A DNA stretch of 64,000 bases from Clostridiaceae bacterium (GTDB lineage: Bacteria > Cyanobacteriota > Vampirovibrionia > Gastranaerophilales > Gastranaerophilaceae): the NCBI GenBank assembly GCA_022641775.1, contig JALCDS010000006.1:16607-80606 (forward strand). The letters are read 5' to 3'. Positions 1-8,959 of this stretch are shown piece after piece. A model generated the notes under the pieces. That model was not told where the DNA came from. It saw only the letters and a list, made by a program, of their open reading frames with translations, and ran no database searches. The translations under genes were made by a program, and so were the position numbers. Each line of letters opens with the position of its first letter. Position 1 is the stretch's first letter.

Positions 1-2681
1 TTTGAATTCAACTTGTTTAAGTTAATATTTTCATTATTTATAAAAATATTTCCGCTGATTATTGAGAATTTCATGTTTTTAGGAACGTAGTAGAAACTTA
101 CGTTGTCAAGTGTTGAATATGCACGAATGTTGTTGTTTTCTATTTTTGCACTTAAGTTAACATTACCTGACAAATCTTTGTAATCTGATATTTTTTTAGA
201 AATGTTTGTAGGCAAAATTTCTATTATATCATTGATTATACTTACATCTAATTGATTTATTTTTATATTTCCGTTTACTTTAATATCTTTATCAAAAGCG
301 TTTTTAATGTTTAACGATAAAAAGTATGGATAATTTCTTATCTTACCATATAGTTTGTTGATTTTGAAGGATGAATTCTTTAATTCAAAGGAGCTGTTGC
401 TTACCAATAAATTTGGATTATACGCTTTGTTTGAATATATTTTTCCTTTTATGAAAATCTTATTGGTGTCTATTTTTGTAACGGAACCTTTGTAACTCGC
501 AACAAAAGATGAAATTATGTTGTTCAAGTCGGTTCTGTATGGAAGTTTAATGTTTTTAGGTAAGAATGCAAAAATATCTCCGGCATGAAATTTGTTCGAG
601 GATATTTTCATATCTGCGATAGAATCTTTTATTTTACCAATTATTAAAATTGAAGAATTGTTTATGTACCCTTTCATATCAATTTTTGCATCAGTATTAT
701 TGAAACCTACAGTGCCATTTACCTTTGAAATTTTTGCAGGAGCTGATTTTATTTTGAAACTGCTATTTGTAAGTTTTAGATTTCCTTTTGCAAATACATT
801 TTTCAAAAATTTCATATCTTTAGGATCTTTAACGTGCCCTGTTATATTTAATTGTAAATCGGCTAGTCCCGAGGCATTTTCTATTTCTGCAATCAGATTA
901 GAAATGTCTTTCAGCATTGGGGAAGTCTGGACTATTTTAATAATATTATTTGGATTTTGTTTTGATGTTTTTACTTTGAAGTCAAAATCGCCAAATAAAT
1001 TACATGTTCCATCGACGCTGACAGGTCTTCCGTTTAATGTCGCAGATTTTGTTTTGAAAACTGTATCAAGATTTTTAAATGTTAAAATACCGGAACCGTT
1101 TTTTAATATCATATTGTGAACATCATTAAAAGATGCCGTTGTATTGTAAAACTTGAACCAACCAAATGCATGCGGATTTTTTGTATTTCCGGTTACTCTT
1201 AAATCAATCAAACCTTTACCGTCAAGTTTCATAACAGGAACAGGTCCTATTAGAAAATGCAATATTTCATGTAACGGATTCAGAACAAATTCAGCGGTTG
1301 CCAAGTCCACTGCTTTTGTACTTGTTATTTTTAAATCTGCATATTTGTTTCCATACAATTCAACAGGACCTTTTACCCACACATTTTGATTCTTTGAAAT
1401 TGGAACATTTACGTACAAATTTAAAATATCATCTGCAAAATTTAATTTTATTGTTGCCCCTGCAGTATTTTTTATAGGTTTTATTAAATAACTGTTCGAT
1501 ATAAGAATATTTCCGTTTATATTTGGAGTTTTGGTATCTCCCTCAATGTGTAAATTCCCGATTATATCGCCATATAAAGGTGATTTTTTCAATAAATACA
1601 AATTTATATCAGGACTGAGGGTTTCACTTCCCGGTAAAAGTGAGATAATGGTTTCTGTCCTTGATTTGTTTACCGTTATGTTCAAGTTTTGTTTTGGGTT
1701 GTTAGAATTTATGTCTGAAATTTTTCCGGATATAAAGGCGGCGATATTTTTGCCTGAAACTGATACCGATTTAATCGTTAGAGTTCTTTTTGTAAATTGT
1801 AGTACGGATGTGGCTTTTAACTTTTCTTTGAAAAATATTGATTTTGCAGAATCTTGTTGATATATCCCGAAATCTTTAATATTCAGATTCATCAATATAT
1901 TTTTTCTATTGGAATATTTAGAGGTTTTTGATGTAAAATTTATTACTCCGGAACTTCTTTTGTATTCGCCCTTAGAAAAATAGTTGATATATGGAGAAAA
2001 ATCTGATAGATCAAGATTTTGAATATATCCGTTTAAAATAATTTTGTCTGTATCAATATTTTTAAATGGTAATTGTAAATTTCCATCAATGTTTATTAAT
2101 GCGGATTTTTTGCCGGTGCAGATGAACGTATTTGTTTTCAGTGAAACATTTTTGTTATCTCTGAAAGTTGTTGCTAAACCGTTTTGGGAAGAGATGACAG
2201 TTGTATTATTTGTATATGTGTCTGTTAGATTGATTTTATATTTTGCAATATTGGCATTATATTTTTTTAATGAATATGGCAGTCTTATATCTTTAATATT
2301 ATAATTGCCTAATTTCAGTATAAGATTTTTTGAAATATTAAAATCAGCGTATGCATTTTCAGCAGTTAATTTGTTGATATAAAGATTTTTAAAAATTAAC
2401 GGTAAAAGTTCAATATCTATATATGGTTTGTCAATAACAAGAACATTTTTGTTGTTATCATCTGATACGGATATTTTATCAGCTTTGATTTTTATTGAGG
2501 GTAATATCCCTGTTTTAAAATGCGGATTTGAAATGTTAACGGGAATATTTATTTCATTTTGAATTGTTTGGGTAACGTATTTTGAAACTTGTGGCATATT
2601 AAGTAGCGCAGGAATTATAAATAAATAAATTCCATAAAAAGAAACTAATACCGCTGTTAATATTTTAAAATTCCTACCCAT
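1..2681 (-). CDS. AsmA/TamB-like large envelope protein, C-terminus beyond window
   Basis: An open frame of 893 codons runs leftward from the ATG at 2681 and leaves the window without a stop. I checked it by translating both ends and a middle stretch. Residues 5-25 form an N-terminal membrane anchor (ILTAVLVSFYGIYLFIIPALL), followed by an NIPVNISNPHFKTGILPSIKIKADKISVSD stretch split here only by its repeats of short beta strands. That opening (anchor, then a strand-rich region describing a layer near the membrane) is the usual start of AsmA/TamB/DUF3971 proteins, which help move phospholipids across the cell envelope. The rest is low-complexity, Asn/Ile/Lys-rich, strand-dominated sequence. 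The family call is by pattern, not by alignment. A promoter lies only a few bases upstream. Rightward open frames in 592-2304 are antisense shadows. Confidence 0.6.
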   Translation of the reverse strand, partial: MGRNFKILTAVLVSFYGIYLFIIPALLNMPQVSKYVTQTIQNEINIPVNISNPHFKTGILPSIKIKADKISVSDDNNKNVLVIDKPYIDIELLPLIFKNLYINKLTAENAYADFNISKNLILKLGNYNIKDIRLPYSLKKYNANIAKYKINLTDTYTNNTTVISSQNGLATTFRDNKNVSLKTNTFICTGKKSALINIDGNLQLPFKNIDTDKIILNGYIQNLDLSDFSPYINYFSKGEYKRSSGVINFTSKTSKYSNRKNILMNLNIKDFGIYQQDSAKSIFFKEKLKATSVLQFTKRTLTIKSVSVSGKNIAAFISGKISDINSNNPKQNLNITVNKSRTETIISLLPGSETLSPDINLYLLKKSPLYGDIIGNLHIEGDTKTPNINGNILISNSYLIKPIKNTAGATIKLNFADDILNLYVNVPISKNQNVWVKGPVELYGNKYADLKITSTKAVDLATAEFVLNPLHEILHFLIGPVPVMKLDGKGLIDLRVTGNTKNPHAFGWFKFYNTTASFNDVHNMILKNGSGILTFKNLDTVFKTKSATLNGRPVSVDGTCNLFGDFDFKVKTSKQNPNNIIKIVQTSPMLKDISNLIAEIENASGLADLQLNITGHVKDPKDMKFLKNVFAKGNLKLTNSSFKIKSAPAKISKVNGTVGFNNTDAKIDMKGYINNSSILIIGKIKDSIADMKISSNKFHAGDIFAFLPKNIKLPYRTDLNNIISSFVASYKGSVTKIDTNKIFIKGKIYSNKAYNPNLLVSNSSFELKNSSFKINKLYGKIRNYPYFLSLNIKNAFDKDIKVNGNIKINQLDVSIINDIIEILPTNISKKISDYKDLSGNVNLSAKIENNNIRAYSTLDNVSFYYVPKNMKFSIISGNIFINNENINLNKLNS

Positions 2682-2691
2682 ATCCCATACG

Positions 2692-2720
2692 ATTATACGC
2701 TTAACTACCTTAAATTTAAA
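2692..2720 (-). promoter_or_regulatory. Promoter of the AsmA-like gene
   Basis: On the minus strand TTTAAA (2715-2720) and TATAAT (2692-2697) are separated by 17 bases. Transcription would start near 2685, leaving only a few bases before the ATG at 2681, so the message would be nearly leaderless. Confidence 0.5.
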
Positions 2721-2754
2721 GTGTTATTGAAAAATCTTATCATTTTGTAAAACT

Positions 2755-3327
2755 CTAAAAGTTTTCACATAAAATTTGGAAATATGATTGAGGGTGAGAG
2801 CAACAAGGACATTTTTCAGGCGCTAAAGCTCCTTTTACAATATAACCACAGTTTCTGCAAATCCATAACTCTTCCTTTTCTTTTTTGAAAACTGTATTAT
2901 TTTTAATGTTTTCTAAAAGTTTAGAATACCGTTGCATATGGTGCATTTCAACATGTCTAATGTCTTTGAAAGTTTTTTCAATCTCAAAAAAACCTTCTTC
3001 TTTTGCAATTTGTTCTCCGTTATAATACAAAATGTCTGATTCTTCTTTTTCTCCCGCGATTGCACTTAAAAGATTTTCCATTGTGTTCCCGTATTCAAAT
3101 GGGTAAAAACCGTCAACTTGTGCAGAGGTATTCCCGATAAATTTGTAAAAAAGTTTTGCATGTTCCTTTTCATTATCTGCTGTTTCTAAAAAAATCCCGG
3201 ATATTTGTTCATAACCTTCATTTTTTGCAATTTTAGAAAAGAAGGTGTACCTGTTTCTTGCCATAGATTCTCCGGCAAAAGAATTTATTAACTGTTGTCT
3301 TGTTTGGGACGTATCAAAGTCTGTCAT
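2755..3327 (-). CDS. rbr: Rubrerythrin
   Basis: This 190-residue protein reduces hydrogen peroxide in anaerobes using electrons passed from a rubredoxin-type iron to a di-iron centre. The ferritin-like part (about 1-140) carries the expected ligands, for example E20 in GESMARNRY and E53/H56 in EKEH. The C-terminal rubredoxin-like domain has CxxC at C157/C160 and CPCC with C173/C176. Length is normal for the family. A clean AAGGAGAG ribosome site precedes the start. The gene stands alone with its own upstream region containing a dyad at 3369-3389. It suggests an anaerobe that meets occasional oxygen. Confidence 0.95.
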   Translation of the reverse strand: MTDFDTSQTRQQLINSFAGESMARNRYTFFSKIAKNEGYEQISGIFLETADNEKEHAKLFYKFIGNTSAQVDGFYPFEYGNTMENLLSAIAGEKEESDILYYNGEQIAKEEGFFEIEKTFKDIRHVEMHHMQRYSKLLENIKNNTVFKKEKEELWICRNCGYIVKGALAPEKCPCCSHPQSYFQILCENF

Positions 3328-3368
3328 TTGTGTCTCTCCTTATTTTATATGGTTATGTTTTAAGATTT

Positions 3369-3389
3369 CGGCACAATTATCAATTGCCG
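3369..3389. promoter_or_regulatory. Dyad upstream of rubrerythrin, possible operator
   Basis: The 21-base stretch reads CGGCAATT on the minus strand, a short centre, then AATTGTGCCG, so the arms pair CGGC with GCCG and AATT with AATT around a two-base offset. It sits about 45 bases before the rubrerythrin start and is a candidate binding site for a redox or metal regulator. The regulator is unknown. Confidence 0.35.
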
Positions 3390-3430
3390 TAAAAGCTTAA
3401 TTCAAAAGGATAAAAATAATTTTTTGCAAA

Positions 3431-3646
3431 ATGACACTTTTCGGTAATTATTTAAACAAGCCTATATATCATAATAATTATGTCAGGAATAATATTATGA
3501 AATTATTAAATTATACGGAAAAATTAACGAAAAAGATTTTGTTTTACGATAGTATCGCAAAACAAGGTTTATTTAATATGCAGACAAATCCGTTTTTTAT
3601 AAAAAAACCGATTACAATTGTTTGGATAGAAGATGAAAAATCTTAA
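3431..3646 (+). CDS. Small hypothetical protein (71 or 49 residues)
   Basis: An open frame reads rightward between rubrerythrin and the transglycosylase-like gene. The outer ATG at 3431 has only a distant AAAGGA. The in-frame ATG at 3497 has AGGA nine bases upstream and would give 49 residues. The product is Lys/Ile/Asn-rich and ends in PITIVWIEDEKS; I recognise no family. It could equally be chance coding in AT-rich DNA. Confidence 0.3.
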   Translation: MTLFGNYLNKPIYHNNYVRNNIMKLLNYTEKLTKKILFYDSIAKQGLFNMQTNPFFIKKPITIVWIEDEKS

Positions 3647-3647
3647 A

Positions 3648-4331
3648 TTATGCTAAGAAAGAATTGTCGCTAACTGATTTTTGGGCTAAATGATTTGCTA
3701 AATCAGTTTTTGTAATTTTTCCATCGTGATTGTAGTCTAAACCTTTGTTGCAGTTGTAATATGCTTCACCTTTTGTACAAAGTGTTTCACGACGAGCACG
3801 TCCAGGTAAATAAACTAAAGCATATAATTCACCTGCTGATAAAGGTTGTGTTGGTGCAAAACCTGCTTTGACTTTCATATTCATTATAAATTTTTCTACA
3901 TAATCAAGCTGTTCAACAGGAGACATTGATTTTAATGCCCATTGAGATGTTCCAACTGAGGCTGCAGCACTTGCTGACATTTGAATAAGTCCTACATATT
4001 TGCTACCGATTGAAGAATTTAAACCTGATTCTGAATTCATCAAGGCTAATAAATCTTGATAGTCACAACCTAAGCGACTTGCAATTTCTTTTGCTTTTGC
4101 CAAGAATTCAGGTCCTAATTTTTGAGCAGATTTAAGGTTCATTGCTGATCTTGGAGCTGTTGCTTCAGCTTCAGGGTTAGAAAATCCGATTTGAAAATCT
4201 GAATTGCCGGATTGTTTTTTTAATTCAATATAACCTGAAGTGTCGCCTGCTGCAGCAACTACTCTTTGCGCATTATTCATAATGTTAGTATTATTAAAAC
4301 CATTAAATGATGCTATTGCTTGTGTTGACAT
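3648..4331 (-). CDS. Lytic-transglycosylase-like protein with EF-hand-type loop
   Basis: The 227-residue product has an SLT-type (goose-lysozyme-like) core: MNSESGLNSS with the likely catalytic E101, followed by VGLIQMSA (113-120), the usual GL.Q motif. Near the C-terminus D199-x-N201-x-D203-G-x-I206 is a textbook calcium-binding loop of EF-hand/dockerin type. Transglycosylases cleave peptidoglycan between MurNAc and GlcNAc. There is no signal peptide; the N-terminus instead has ASFNGF, resembling the Ser-Phe-x-Gly motif of other orphans here. Known: the SLT fold. Inferred: activity and calcium binding. How it reaches the cell wall is unclear. Confidence 0.7.
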   Translation of the reverse strand: MSTQAIASFNGFNNTNIMNNAQRVVAAAGDTSGYIELKKQSGNSDFQIGFSNPEAEATAPRSAMNLKSAQKLGPEFLAKAKEIASRLGCDYQDLLALMNSESGLNSSIGSKYVGLIQMSASAAASVGTSQWALKSMSPVEQLDYVEKFIMNMKVKAGFAPTQPLSAGELYALVYLPGRARRETLCTKGEAYYNCNKGLDYNHDGKITKTDLANHLAQKSVSDNSFLA

Positions 4332-4491
4332 AATATCCCCGTTAAATAATTCCCTTATATCTATAAAGTATATAAACTTTACAAAATTGCTTATTTGTTA
4401 AAAACATGTTACGATTTATTAACAAATAATTCTTGCAGATGAGAAAAAACCGTTATGTTTATAATAAGATAGTTTTAGGGTAAGAGATAAT

Positions 4492-5178
4492 ATGATTTAC
4501 AATGAAACAAAAACACATGAAATTACAGTCGACGTCGTTATTTTGACTTTGAAAAATAATGCATTGCAGGTTTTACTTGTCAAAAGATTGAATGAACCGT
4601 TTAAAGATAAATGGGCAATCCCCGGCGGTTATATCAGATTGTCAGAAACTCTTGATCAAGCTGCATTGAGAATTTTGAAAGAACGTACAAACGTTGATAA
4701 TATTTATCTTGAACAGCTTTATACATTTGGTGACCCACTTCGTCACCCGAATGCCAGAGTTATAACTTGTGCATATTTTGCACTTGTTCGTGCTGAAGAT
4801 ATTCAAATCGTTTCAACACCGGAACTCGGATGGCACAAGGTTTCAGACTTGCCTCCATTGGCATATGACCACAAAGAAATTATTGAATACTCACTGAAAC
4901 GTACACGTGAAAGACTTGAACTTTGTCCTGTTGCGTATCAGTTGTTGAATGAAAAATTTACACTAACAGAAATGCAAAAAGCTTACGAACTTATTATGGG
5001 TAAAAAACTTGATAAGCGTAACTTTAGAAAAAAAGCTCTTTCGACAGACGGATTGATAGAACTTAATGAATTTACAAAATCATCTTCAAAACGTCCTGCA
5101 AGACTTTATACATTTGAAAAAATTGAGTTGAATTCAAAAAGAGCGCATTTCATTTCCAAGAAAAAGGAGAAGAAATAA
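4492..5178 (+). CDS. NrtR-like Nudix-domain transcriptional regulator
   Basis: The 228-residue protein joins a Nudix domain (about 8-145) to a C-terminal winged-helix-like region (about 150-215, FTLTEMQKAYELIMGKKLDKRNFRKK). This is the layout of NrtR/COG4111 regulators, which sense ADP-ribose-type ligands and control NAD metabolism. The Nudix box starts at G46 and keeps E52, R60 and E64, but has I61, R65 and N67 where the hydrolase consensus needs E, E and G, so hydrolysis is unlikely. It is followed one base later by secG. nadA lies elsewhere in the window (22.5 kb) and is a possible target, which is inference. Confidence 0.75.
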   Translation: MIYNETKTHEITVDVVILTLKNNALQVLLVKRLNEPFKDKWAIPGGYIRLSETLDQAALRILKERTNVDNIYLEQLYTFGDPLRHPNARVITCAYFALVRAEDIQIVSTPELGWHKVSDLPPLAYDHKEIIEYSLKRTRERLELCPVAYQLLNEKFTLTEMQKAYELIMGKKLDKRNFRKKALSTDGLIELNEFTKSSSKRPARLYTFEKIELNSKRAHFISKKKEKK

Positions 5179-5179
5179 A

Positions 5180-5404
5180 ATGGTAGGATTTATTTGGGCA
5201 GTACAAATTATATCATCAGTATTGCTTTGTATTTTAATATTATTACATTCACCGAAAGGTGATGGAATTGCCGGCATAGGCGGTGCATCACATATTTTCG
5301 CCTCACAAAAGAGTGCTGAAACAGGTTTGAACAAGTTGACAGGAATTATTTCTGCAATATTTATTATATGCTCATTTATTTTGGGTTACGGTTTAATCAA
5401 GTAA
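5180..5404 (+). CDS. secG: Preprotein translocase subunit SecG
   Basis: The 74-residue protein has two membrane helices (about 4-22 and 52-72) flanking a polar loop, with HSPKGDGIAGIGG matching the conserved SecG loop that begins around the first helix end. SecG assists SecYEG in moving proteins across the inner membrane. Length is typical. The start follows the upstream stop by one base, with AAGGAG inside the end of the preceding gene acting as ribosome site, so translation is probably coupled. Confidence 0.92.
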   Translation: MVGFIWAVQIISSVLLCILILLHSPKGDGIAGIGGASHIFASQKSAETGLNKLTGIISAIFIICSFILGYGLIK

Positions 5405-5421
5405 TTAGGTGAGAATGTAAA

Positions 5422-6159
5422 TTGGAAATATTTTCGCGAAATGTTTTATTTTGGGGAGAAGACTCCCAAAAGCTTTTGGCTGAAAAACATGTAGCTGTAT
5501 TCGGTCTTGGCGGAGTCGGTGGATTTTGTGCAGAAGCTTTAGTTCGTTCCGGCATCGGTGAGTTAACAATTGTTGATTTTGATAAAGTTTCATCCTCAAA
5601 TATTAATCGTCAGCTTATTGCTCTAAATTCAACGGTTGGTAAAAGTAAAGTGGAATTATTTAAAACAAGGTTGAAAGATATTAATCCTGATATAAAATTA
5701 AATGTTGTTGATGATTTTTATACATCAGAAACCAAAATTTTAGATGGAGTGGATTACGTCGCAGATGCAATAGATACAATGCGTTCAAAAATAAGTTTGC
5801 TTGAATATTGCCATAAAAACGATATTCCTGTTATAACATCAATGGGTGCTGGTAATAGAATGGATCCTACAAAACTCTACGTATCGGATATTTCAAAAAT
5901 GGAAAATCGTAATGCCCCATTTATCTCAAATGTTTTGTATCAATTGAAAAAACGAGGGATAACTCAGGGTATAACTGTTGTTGCAAGTCGAGAGACTCCG
6001 CATTGCGAGGAAAAACTTTCTGAACAAGAAAAAATTATTACAAAATCAGGCGAAAAAATAGAATTTACAAAGATTACGCCATCATCTACGCCATTTGTGG
6101 CTAGTTGCTCAGGAATTTTTATGGCAAGTGAAATTGTAAAGGGGTTTATTAATGAATAA
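5422..6159 (+). CDS. tcdA: tRNA threonylcarbamoyladenosine dehydratase (ThiF/MoeB family)
   Basis: The 245-residue E1-like enzyme uses ATP to cyclise t6A37 to ct6A in tRNAs. It shows the Rossmann nucleotide loop VFGLGGVGGFCAEALVRSG near residue 27, the DFDKVSSSNINRQ motif, the DAIDT motif, and the CSGIFMASEIV end typical of TcdA rather than of ThiF or MoeB, which are longer or paired with sulfur carriers. No ThiS/MoaD-like gene is nearby. Translation starts at a TTG (5422), 8 bases after GGTGAG. Its end overlaps the next gene by 8 bases. Confidence 0.85.
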   Translation: MEIFSRNVLFWGEDSQKLLAEKHVAVFGLGGVGGFCAEALVRSGIGELTIVDFDKVSSSNINRQLIALNSTVGKSKVELFKTRLKDINPDIKLNVVDDFYTSETKILDGVDYVADAIDTMRSKISLLEYCHKNDIPVITSMGAGNRMDPTKLYVSDISKMENRNAPFISNVLYQLKKRGITQGITVVASRETPHCEEKLSEQEKIITKSGEKIEFTKITPSSTPFVASCSGIFMASEIVKGFINE

Positions 6160-6865
6160 CAAAAAAAATATTTTGGTAACGGGTGCAAGTCGTGGGATAG
6201 GAAATGCTATTTTCAATGAGTTGCATGATTTGGGCGAAATTTATGTCTCAGGACGTGACGAAAATACTCTTAAAACGCTTGGGGCAAAAGATTTTTGCGT
6301 ATGTGATTTGAGTAAAAATACAGATACTTTAGAAAAATTTATTCTTGATAAAAAAATAGATATCTTGATAAATAATGCTGGTGAATATATTTATGGCGGA
6401 ATTGAAGCTATGAGTGAGACTCAAATTCAAAGTATTTTTTCTACAAATTTGATTTCACCTGTAAAATTGATTAGTAAAGCTGTTACGAATATGAAAGAAA
6501 ACAAGTTTGGGCGAATTATTAATATCGGCTCTATTTCAGGGGTGATGGGAGAAGCTTATGCGAGTCTCTATTCTTCATCAAAAGCAGGGTTGATAGGATT
6601 GACAAAGGCATTGGCACTGGAACTTGCCGAATTTAATATAACAGTAAACACTATAAATCCCGGTTGGGTTGAAACAGGTCTTGGGTTGGAATCTATTGAA
6701 GAAAGTGAATTTTCAAAAGAAGAAATTATTGATACTATCCCACAAAAGCGTTTTGTAAAGCCTGTTGAAGTGGCAAAATTGTGCAGATATTTGATTTCAG
6801 AAGATGCAAAGGGTGTTACCGGACAATCTATTAATATTTGTGCAGGTTTGAGCGTAGGTATATAA
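6152..6865 (+). CDS. Short-chain dehydrogenase/reductase (FabG-like)
   Basis: The 237-residue protein is a classical SDR: TGASRGIG at 10-17 for NAD(P) binding, NNAG, a catalytic Ser in NIGSISG, YSSSK as the YxxxK pair, and NPGWVETG. It most resembles 3-oxoacyl-ACP reductases, which act in fatty acid elongation, but no fatty acid genes are adjacent and substrate cannot be fixed from sequence. It overlaps tcdA by 8 bases and is closed by a strong bidirectional terminator. Confidence 0.85.
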   Translation: MNNKKNILVTGASRGIGNAIFNELHDLGEIYVSGRDENTLKTLGAKDFCVCDLSKNTDTLEKFILDKKIDILINNAGEYIYGGIEAMSETQIQSIFSTNLISPVKLISKAVTNMKENKFGRIINIGSISGVMGEAYASLYSSSKAGLIGLTKALALELAEFNITVNTINPGWVETGLGLESIEESEFSKEEIIDTIPQKRFVKPVEVAKLCRYLISEDAKGVTGQSINICAGLSVGI

Positions 6866-6883
6866 AATAACAAATGATTTACT

Positions 6884-6920
6884 AAAAAAGCTCTTAAAGA
6901 AATTTCTTTAAGAGCTTTTT
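6884..6920. terminator. Bidirectional terminator between SDR and fba
   Basis: AAAAAGCTCTTAAAGAAA is followed directly by its inverse TTTCTTTAAGAGCTTTTT, giving an 18-base-pair hairpin with A and T runs at both ends. It can stop both the rightward SDR transcript and the leftward aldolase transcript. Confidence 0.9.
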
Positions 6921-6942
6921 AATTTGTTTAATCAACCTTTAA

Positions 6943-7902
6943 TTAGTCGTCTGCGTGACCTGCAGTACCTAGAACGTCACGCATTTTGTGCATAACAAGT
7001 TCTTTAATGTTTGTACGACCTGGTCCCATATATTCTCTTGGGTCAAATTTTTCAGGATGTTCAATAAAGAATTCTCTGATTGTTGAAGTCATAGCCAATC
7101 TTAAATCTGTATCGATGTTAATCTTAGCAACACCATTTTTAGATGCGAAGTTCAACATTTCTTCAGGAACACCTTGTGCGTTAGGCAATTTGCCACCGAA
7201 TTGGTTGCATTTGTCAACTAAGTATTTAGGAACTGAAGATGAACCGTGTAAAACGATTGGGAAATCATATCCAACAACATCGTTGATAGCTTTTTTACAA
7301 GCAGCAAGTCTTGGGAAGTCCAATTCAGGTTTTTCTTTGAATTTGTAAGCACCGTGAGAAGTTCCGATAGCGATTGCAAGAGAATCACAACCAGTTTCTT
7401 TAACGAATTTTGCAGCATCTTCTGGATCTGTATAAGTTGCATCTTTTGTATGAACTTTAACAGCATCTTCAACACCGGCAAGTTTACCAAGTTCAGCTTC
7501 AACAGAAACACCGTGAGCGTGAGCATATTCAACTACTTGTTTTGTGATTTTAATATTTTCTTCCAATGGGAAACGGCTTCCGTCTATCATAACTGATGAA
7601 AAACCACCGTCTACACAAGCTTTACAAATTTCAAAATCAGCACCGTGATCTAAGTGAAGTGCGATTGGAACTGTAGTTGTAGCAAGAGCAGCTTCAACCA
7701 ATTTTACCAAGTAAGTTTGGTTAGCATATTTTCTTGCGCCGGCAGATACTTGAAGAATGATTGGTGATCTTGTTTCTTCAGCAGCTTCTGCGATAGCTTG
7801 CAAAATTTCCATGTTGTTAACGTTGTAAGCACCAATAGCATACTTGCCTTTTAGCGCTTTTTTGAACATTTCTTCTGTTCCGACTAATTTTCTTTCGCTC
7901 AT
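6943..7902 (-). CDS. fba: Class II fructose-bisphosphate aldolase
   Basis: The 319-residue zinc aldolase splits fructose 1,6-bisphosphate into two triose phosphates in glycolysis, or runs backwards in gluconeogenesis. Visible family signatures are HLDHGAD (83-89) with the catalytic Asp and a zinc His, YAHAHGVSVEAELG, GTSHGAYKF, VLHGSSSVP and KINIDTDLR. Length fits the class II type. AAAGGAGAGC lies ahead of the ATG. The gene is single with its own terminator and an AT-rich upstream region. Codons look cleaner than in neighbours, consistent with high expression. Confidence 0.95.
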   Translation of the reverse strand: MSERKLVGTEEMFKKALKGKYAIGAYNVNNMEILQAIAEAAEETRSPIILQVSAGARKYANQTYLVKLVEAALATTTVPIALHLDHGADFEICKACVDGGFSSVMIDGSRFPLEENIKITKQVVEYAHAHGVSVEAELGKLAGVEDAVKVHTKDATYTDPEDAAKFVKETGCDSLAIAIGTSHGAYKFKEKPELDFPRLAACKKAINDVVGYDFPIVLHGSSSVPKYLVDKCNQFGGKLPNAQGVPEEMLNFASKNGVAKINIDTDLRLAMTSTIREFFIEHPEKFDPREYMGPGRTNIKELVMHKMRDVLGTAGHADD

Positions 7903-8029
7903 TTTAAGCTCTCCTTTTTTAATGTACGTATTACATGATTAAATTTATAACAAAAATAAAGTTAATACAACTTTTCAAAGTATGTTTTATTCTTTAGGTA
8001 TTAAGAAATATTAAATTGGTATATAACTC

Positions 8030-8058
8030 TTTACAAAACTTGAAACCACTGTTATAAT
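8030..8058 (+). promoter_or_regulatory. Promoter of the 8170 gene
   Basis: TTTACA (8030-8035) and TATAAT (8053-8058) are 17 bases apart, and TG at an extended -10 position precedes TATAAT. Start of transcription would be near 8065, giving a leader of about 105 bases that contains a small GCAAAA/TTTTGC hairpin (8102-8119). Confidence 0.75.
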
Positions 8059-8169
8059 GCGAATTAAGGTTAATGTAAAAAAATATAAAAAACAAGATGT
8101 AGCAAAATTCTATTTTTGCAAGTTTTGTAATACAAAATTAATGTGGGTTAAAAATATCAGGAGAAAAAT

Positions 8170-8868
8170 ATGAGTATAATGCCTGTACAAAGTGTAAATC
8201 TGAATAATCGAAGTGTAAGTTTTCAAGGAAGACATAATAATGAAGAAGAAATGCCGGTGCAATCACATCATAATAGAATGCCTATGAAAGCAATTCCTGT
8301 GATTGCCTTGATTGCAATGAGTCCTATGGCAAATGTAAATAAAAGTTATGCGACAGAGCCGAATAAAAATATGGTAGAAATGGTTGAAAGTCCGAATACT
8401 CAACAAGTTAGACAATCAAAATTTGTTCCGATGCCTTCAAATTTTAAAATATTAAAACAGGTAAGACTAAATGTTAGTGAACGGGAGTTTTATGATTTAA
8501 ATTTGATAAGTACCGATGGAAATAATAAAAATTATGAGGAAGTGGAATATAAAGAATATTCATTAGATGGAGAAAGAGTCTTAAAAAGAGGAATGTTAAA
8601 AGCTGTAACATTTTTCAATAATGGAGATGGAAAAGATGTTGAATTAGAAGGAATAGAATTAGACAAAGATAATCTTGATAATTATGCTCCACAATATGTT
8701 TTTCATAGATTTCTAGGTGGAGCCTTAATTAAGGAGGCTTTTAATACTATGGTCAGACTTAACTCTAATAATGCTGTATATTGTTATAAAATTTCTCAAG
8801 GTTATGTAAGTGAAGGTTATTATGATGAAGATTTAAAAACTTACAAAAAAGAACTTGGTATGGAATAA
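8170..8868 (+). CDS. Orphan protein with N-terminal SFQG motif
   Basis: I recognise no family for this 232-residue protein. The first 30 residues are polar and contain VSFQGRHN, then a hydrophobic Met/Ala-rich patch (about 38-58, KAIPVIALIAMSPMANVNKSYA) that looks like a displaced signal peptide ending at an AXA-like site. The remainder is an acidic, strand-and-helix mix (FYDLNLISTDG, YCYKISQGYVSEGYYDED). A GGAGAAAAAT ribosome site and a strong promoter support it being real. It is followed by its own terminator. Confidence 0.75.
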   Translation: MSIMPVQSVNLNNRSVSFQGRHNNEEEMPVQSHHNRMPMKAIPVIALIAMSPMANVNKSYATEPNKNMVEMVESPNTQQVRQSKFVPMPSNFKILKQVRLNVSEREFYDLNLISTDGNNKNYEEVEYKEYSLDGERVLKRGMLKAVTFFNNGDGKDVELEGIELDKDNLDNYAPQYVFHRFLGGALIKEAFNTMVRLNSNNAVYCYKISQGYVSEGYYDEDLKTYKKELGME

Positions 8869-8889
8869 TATTAACAAATGTAACAAAAT

Positions 8890-8926
8890 AAAAACATGTT
8901 GAAATCAGCTCAAATAGCATGTTTTT
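8890..8926 (+). terminator. Terminator after the 8170 gene
   Basis: AAAAACATG (8890-8898) pairs with CATGTTTTT (8918-8926); TTGA and TCAA inside the loop add a second small stem. Confidence 0.65.
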
Positions 8927-8959
8927 ACATGTTTAGAAGTACAATTGAGAGATTTATAA

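Noticed and set aside
592..2304. Several rightward open frames (up to 175 residues)
   Set aside because: They lie antisense to one continuous leftward AsmA-like frame and have low-complexity Phe/Ile-rich products without ribosome sites.
7218..7532. 104-residue leftward frame
   Set aside because: It lies in another frame of the well-supported fba gene.
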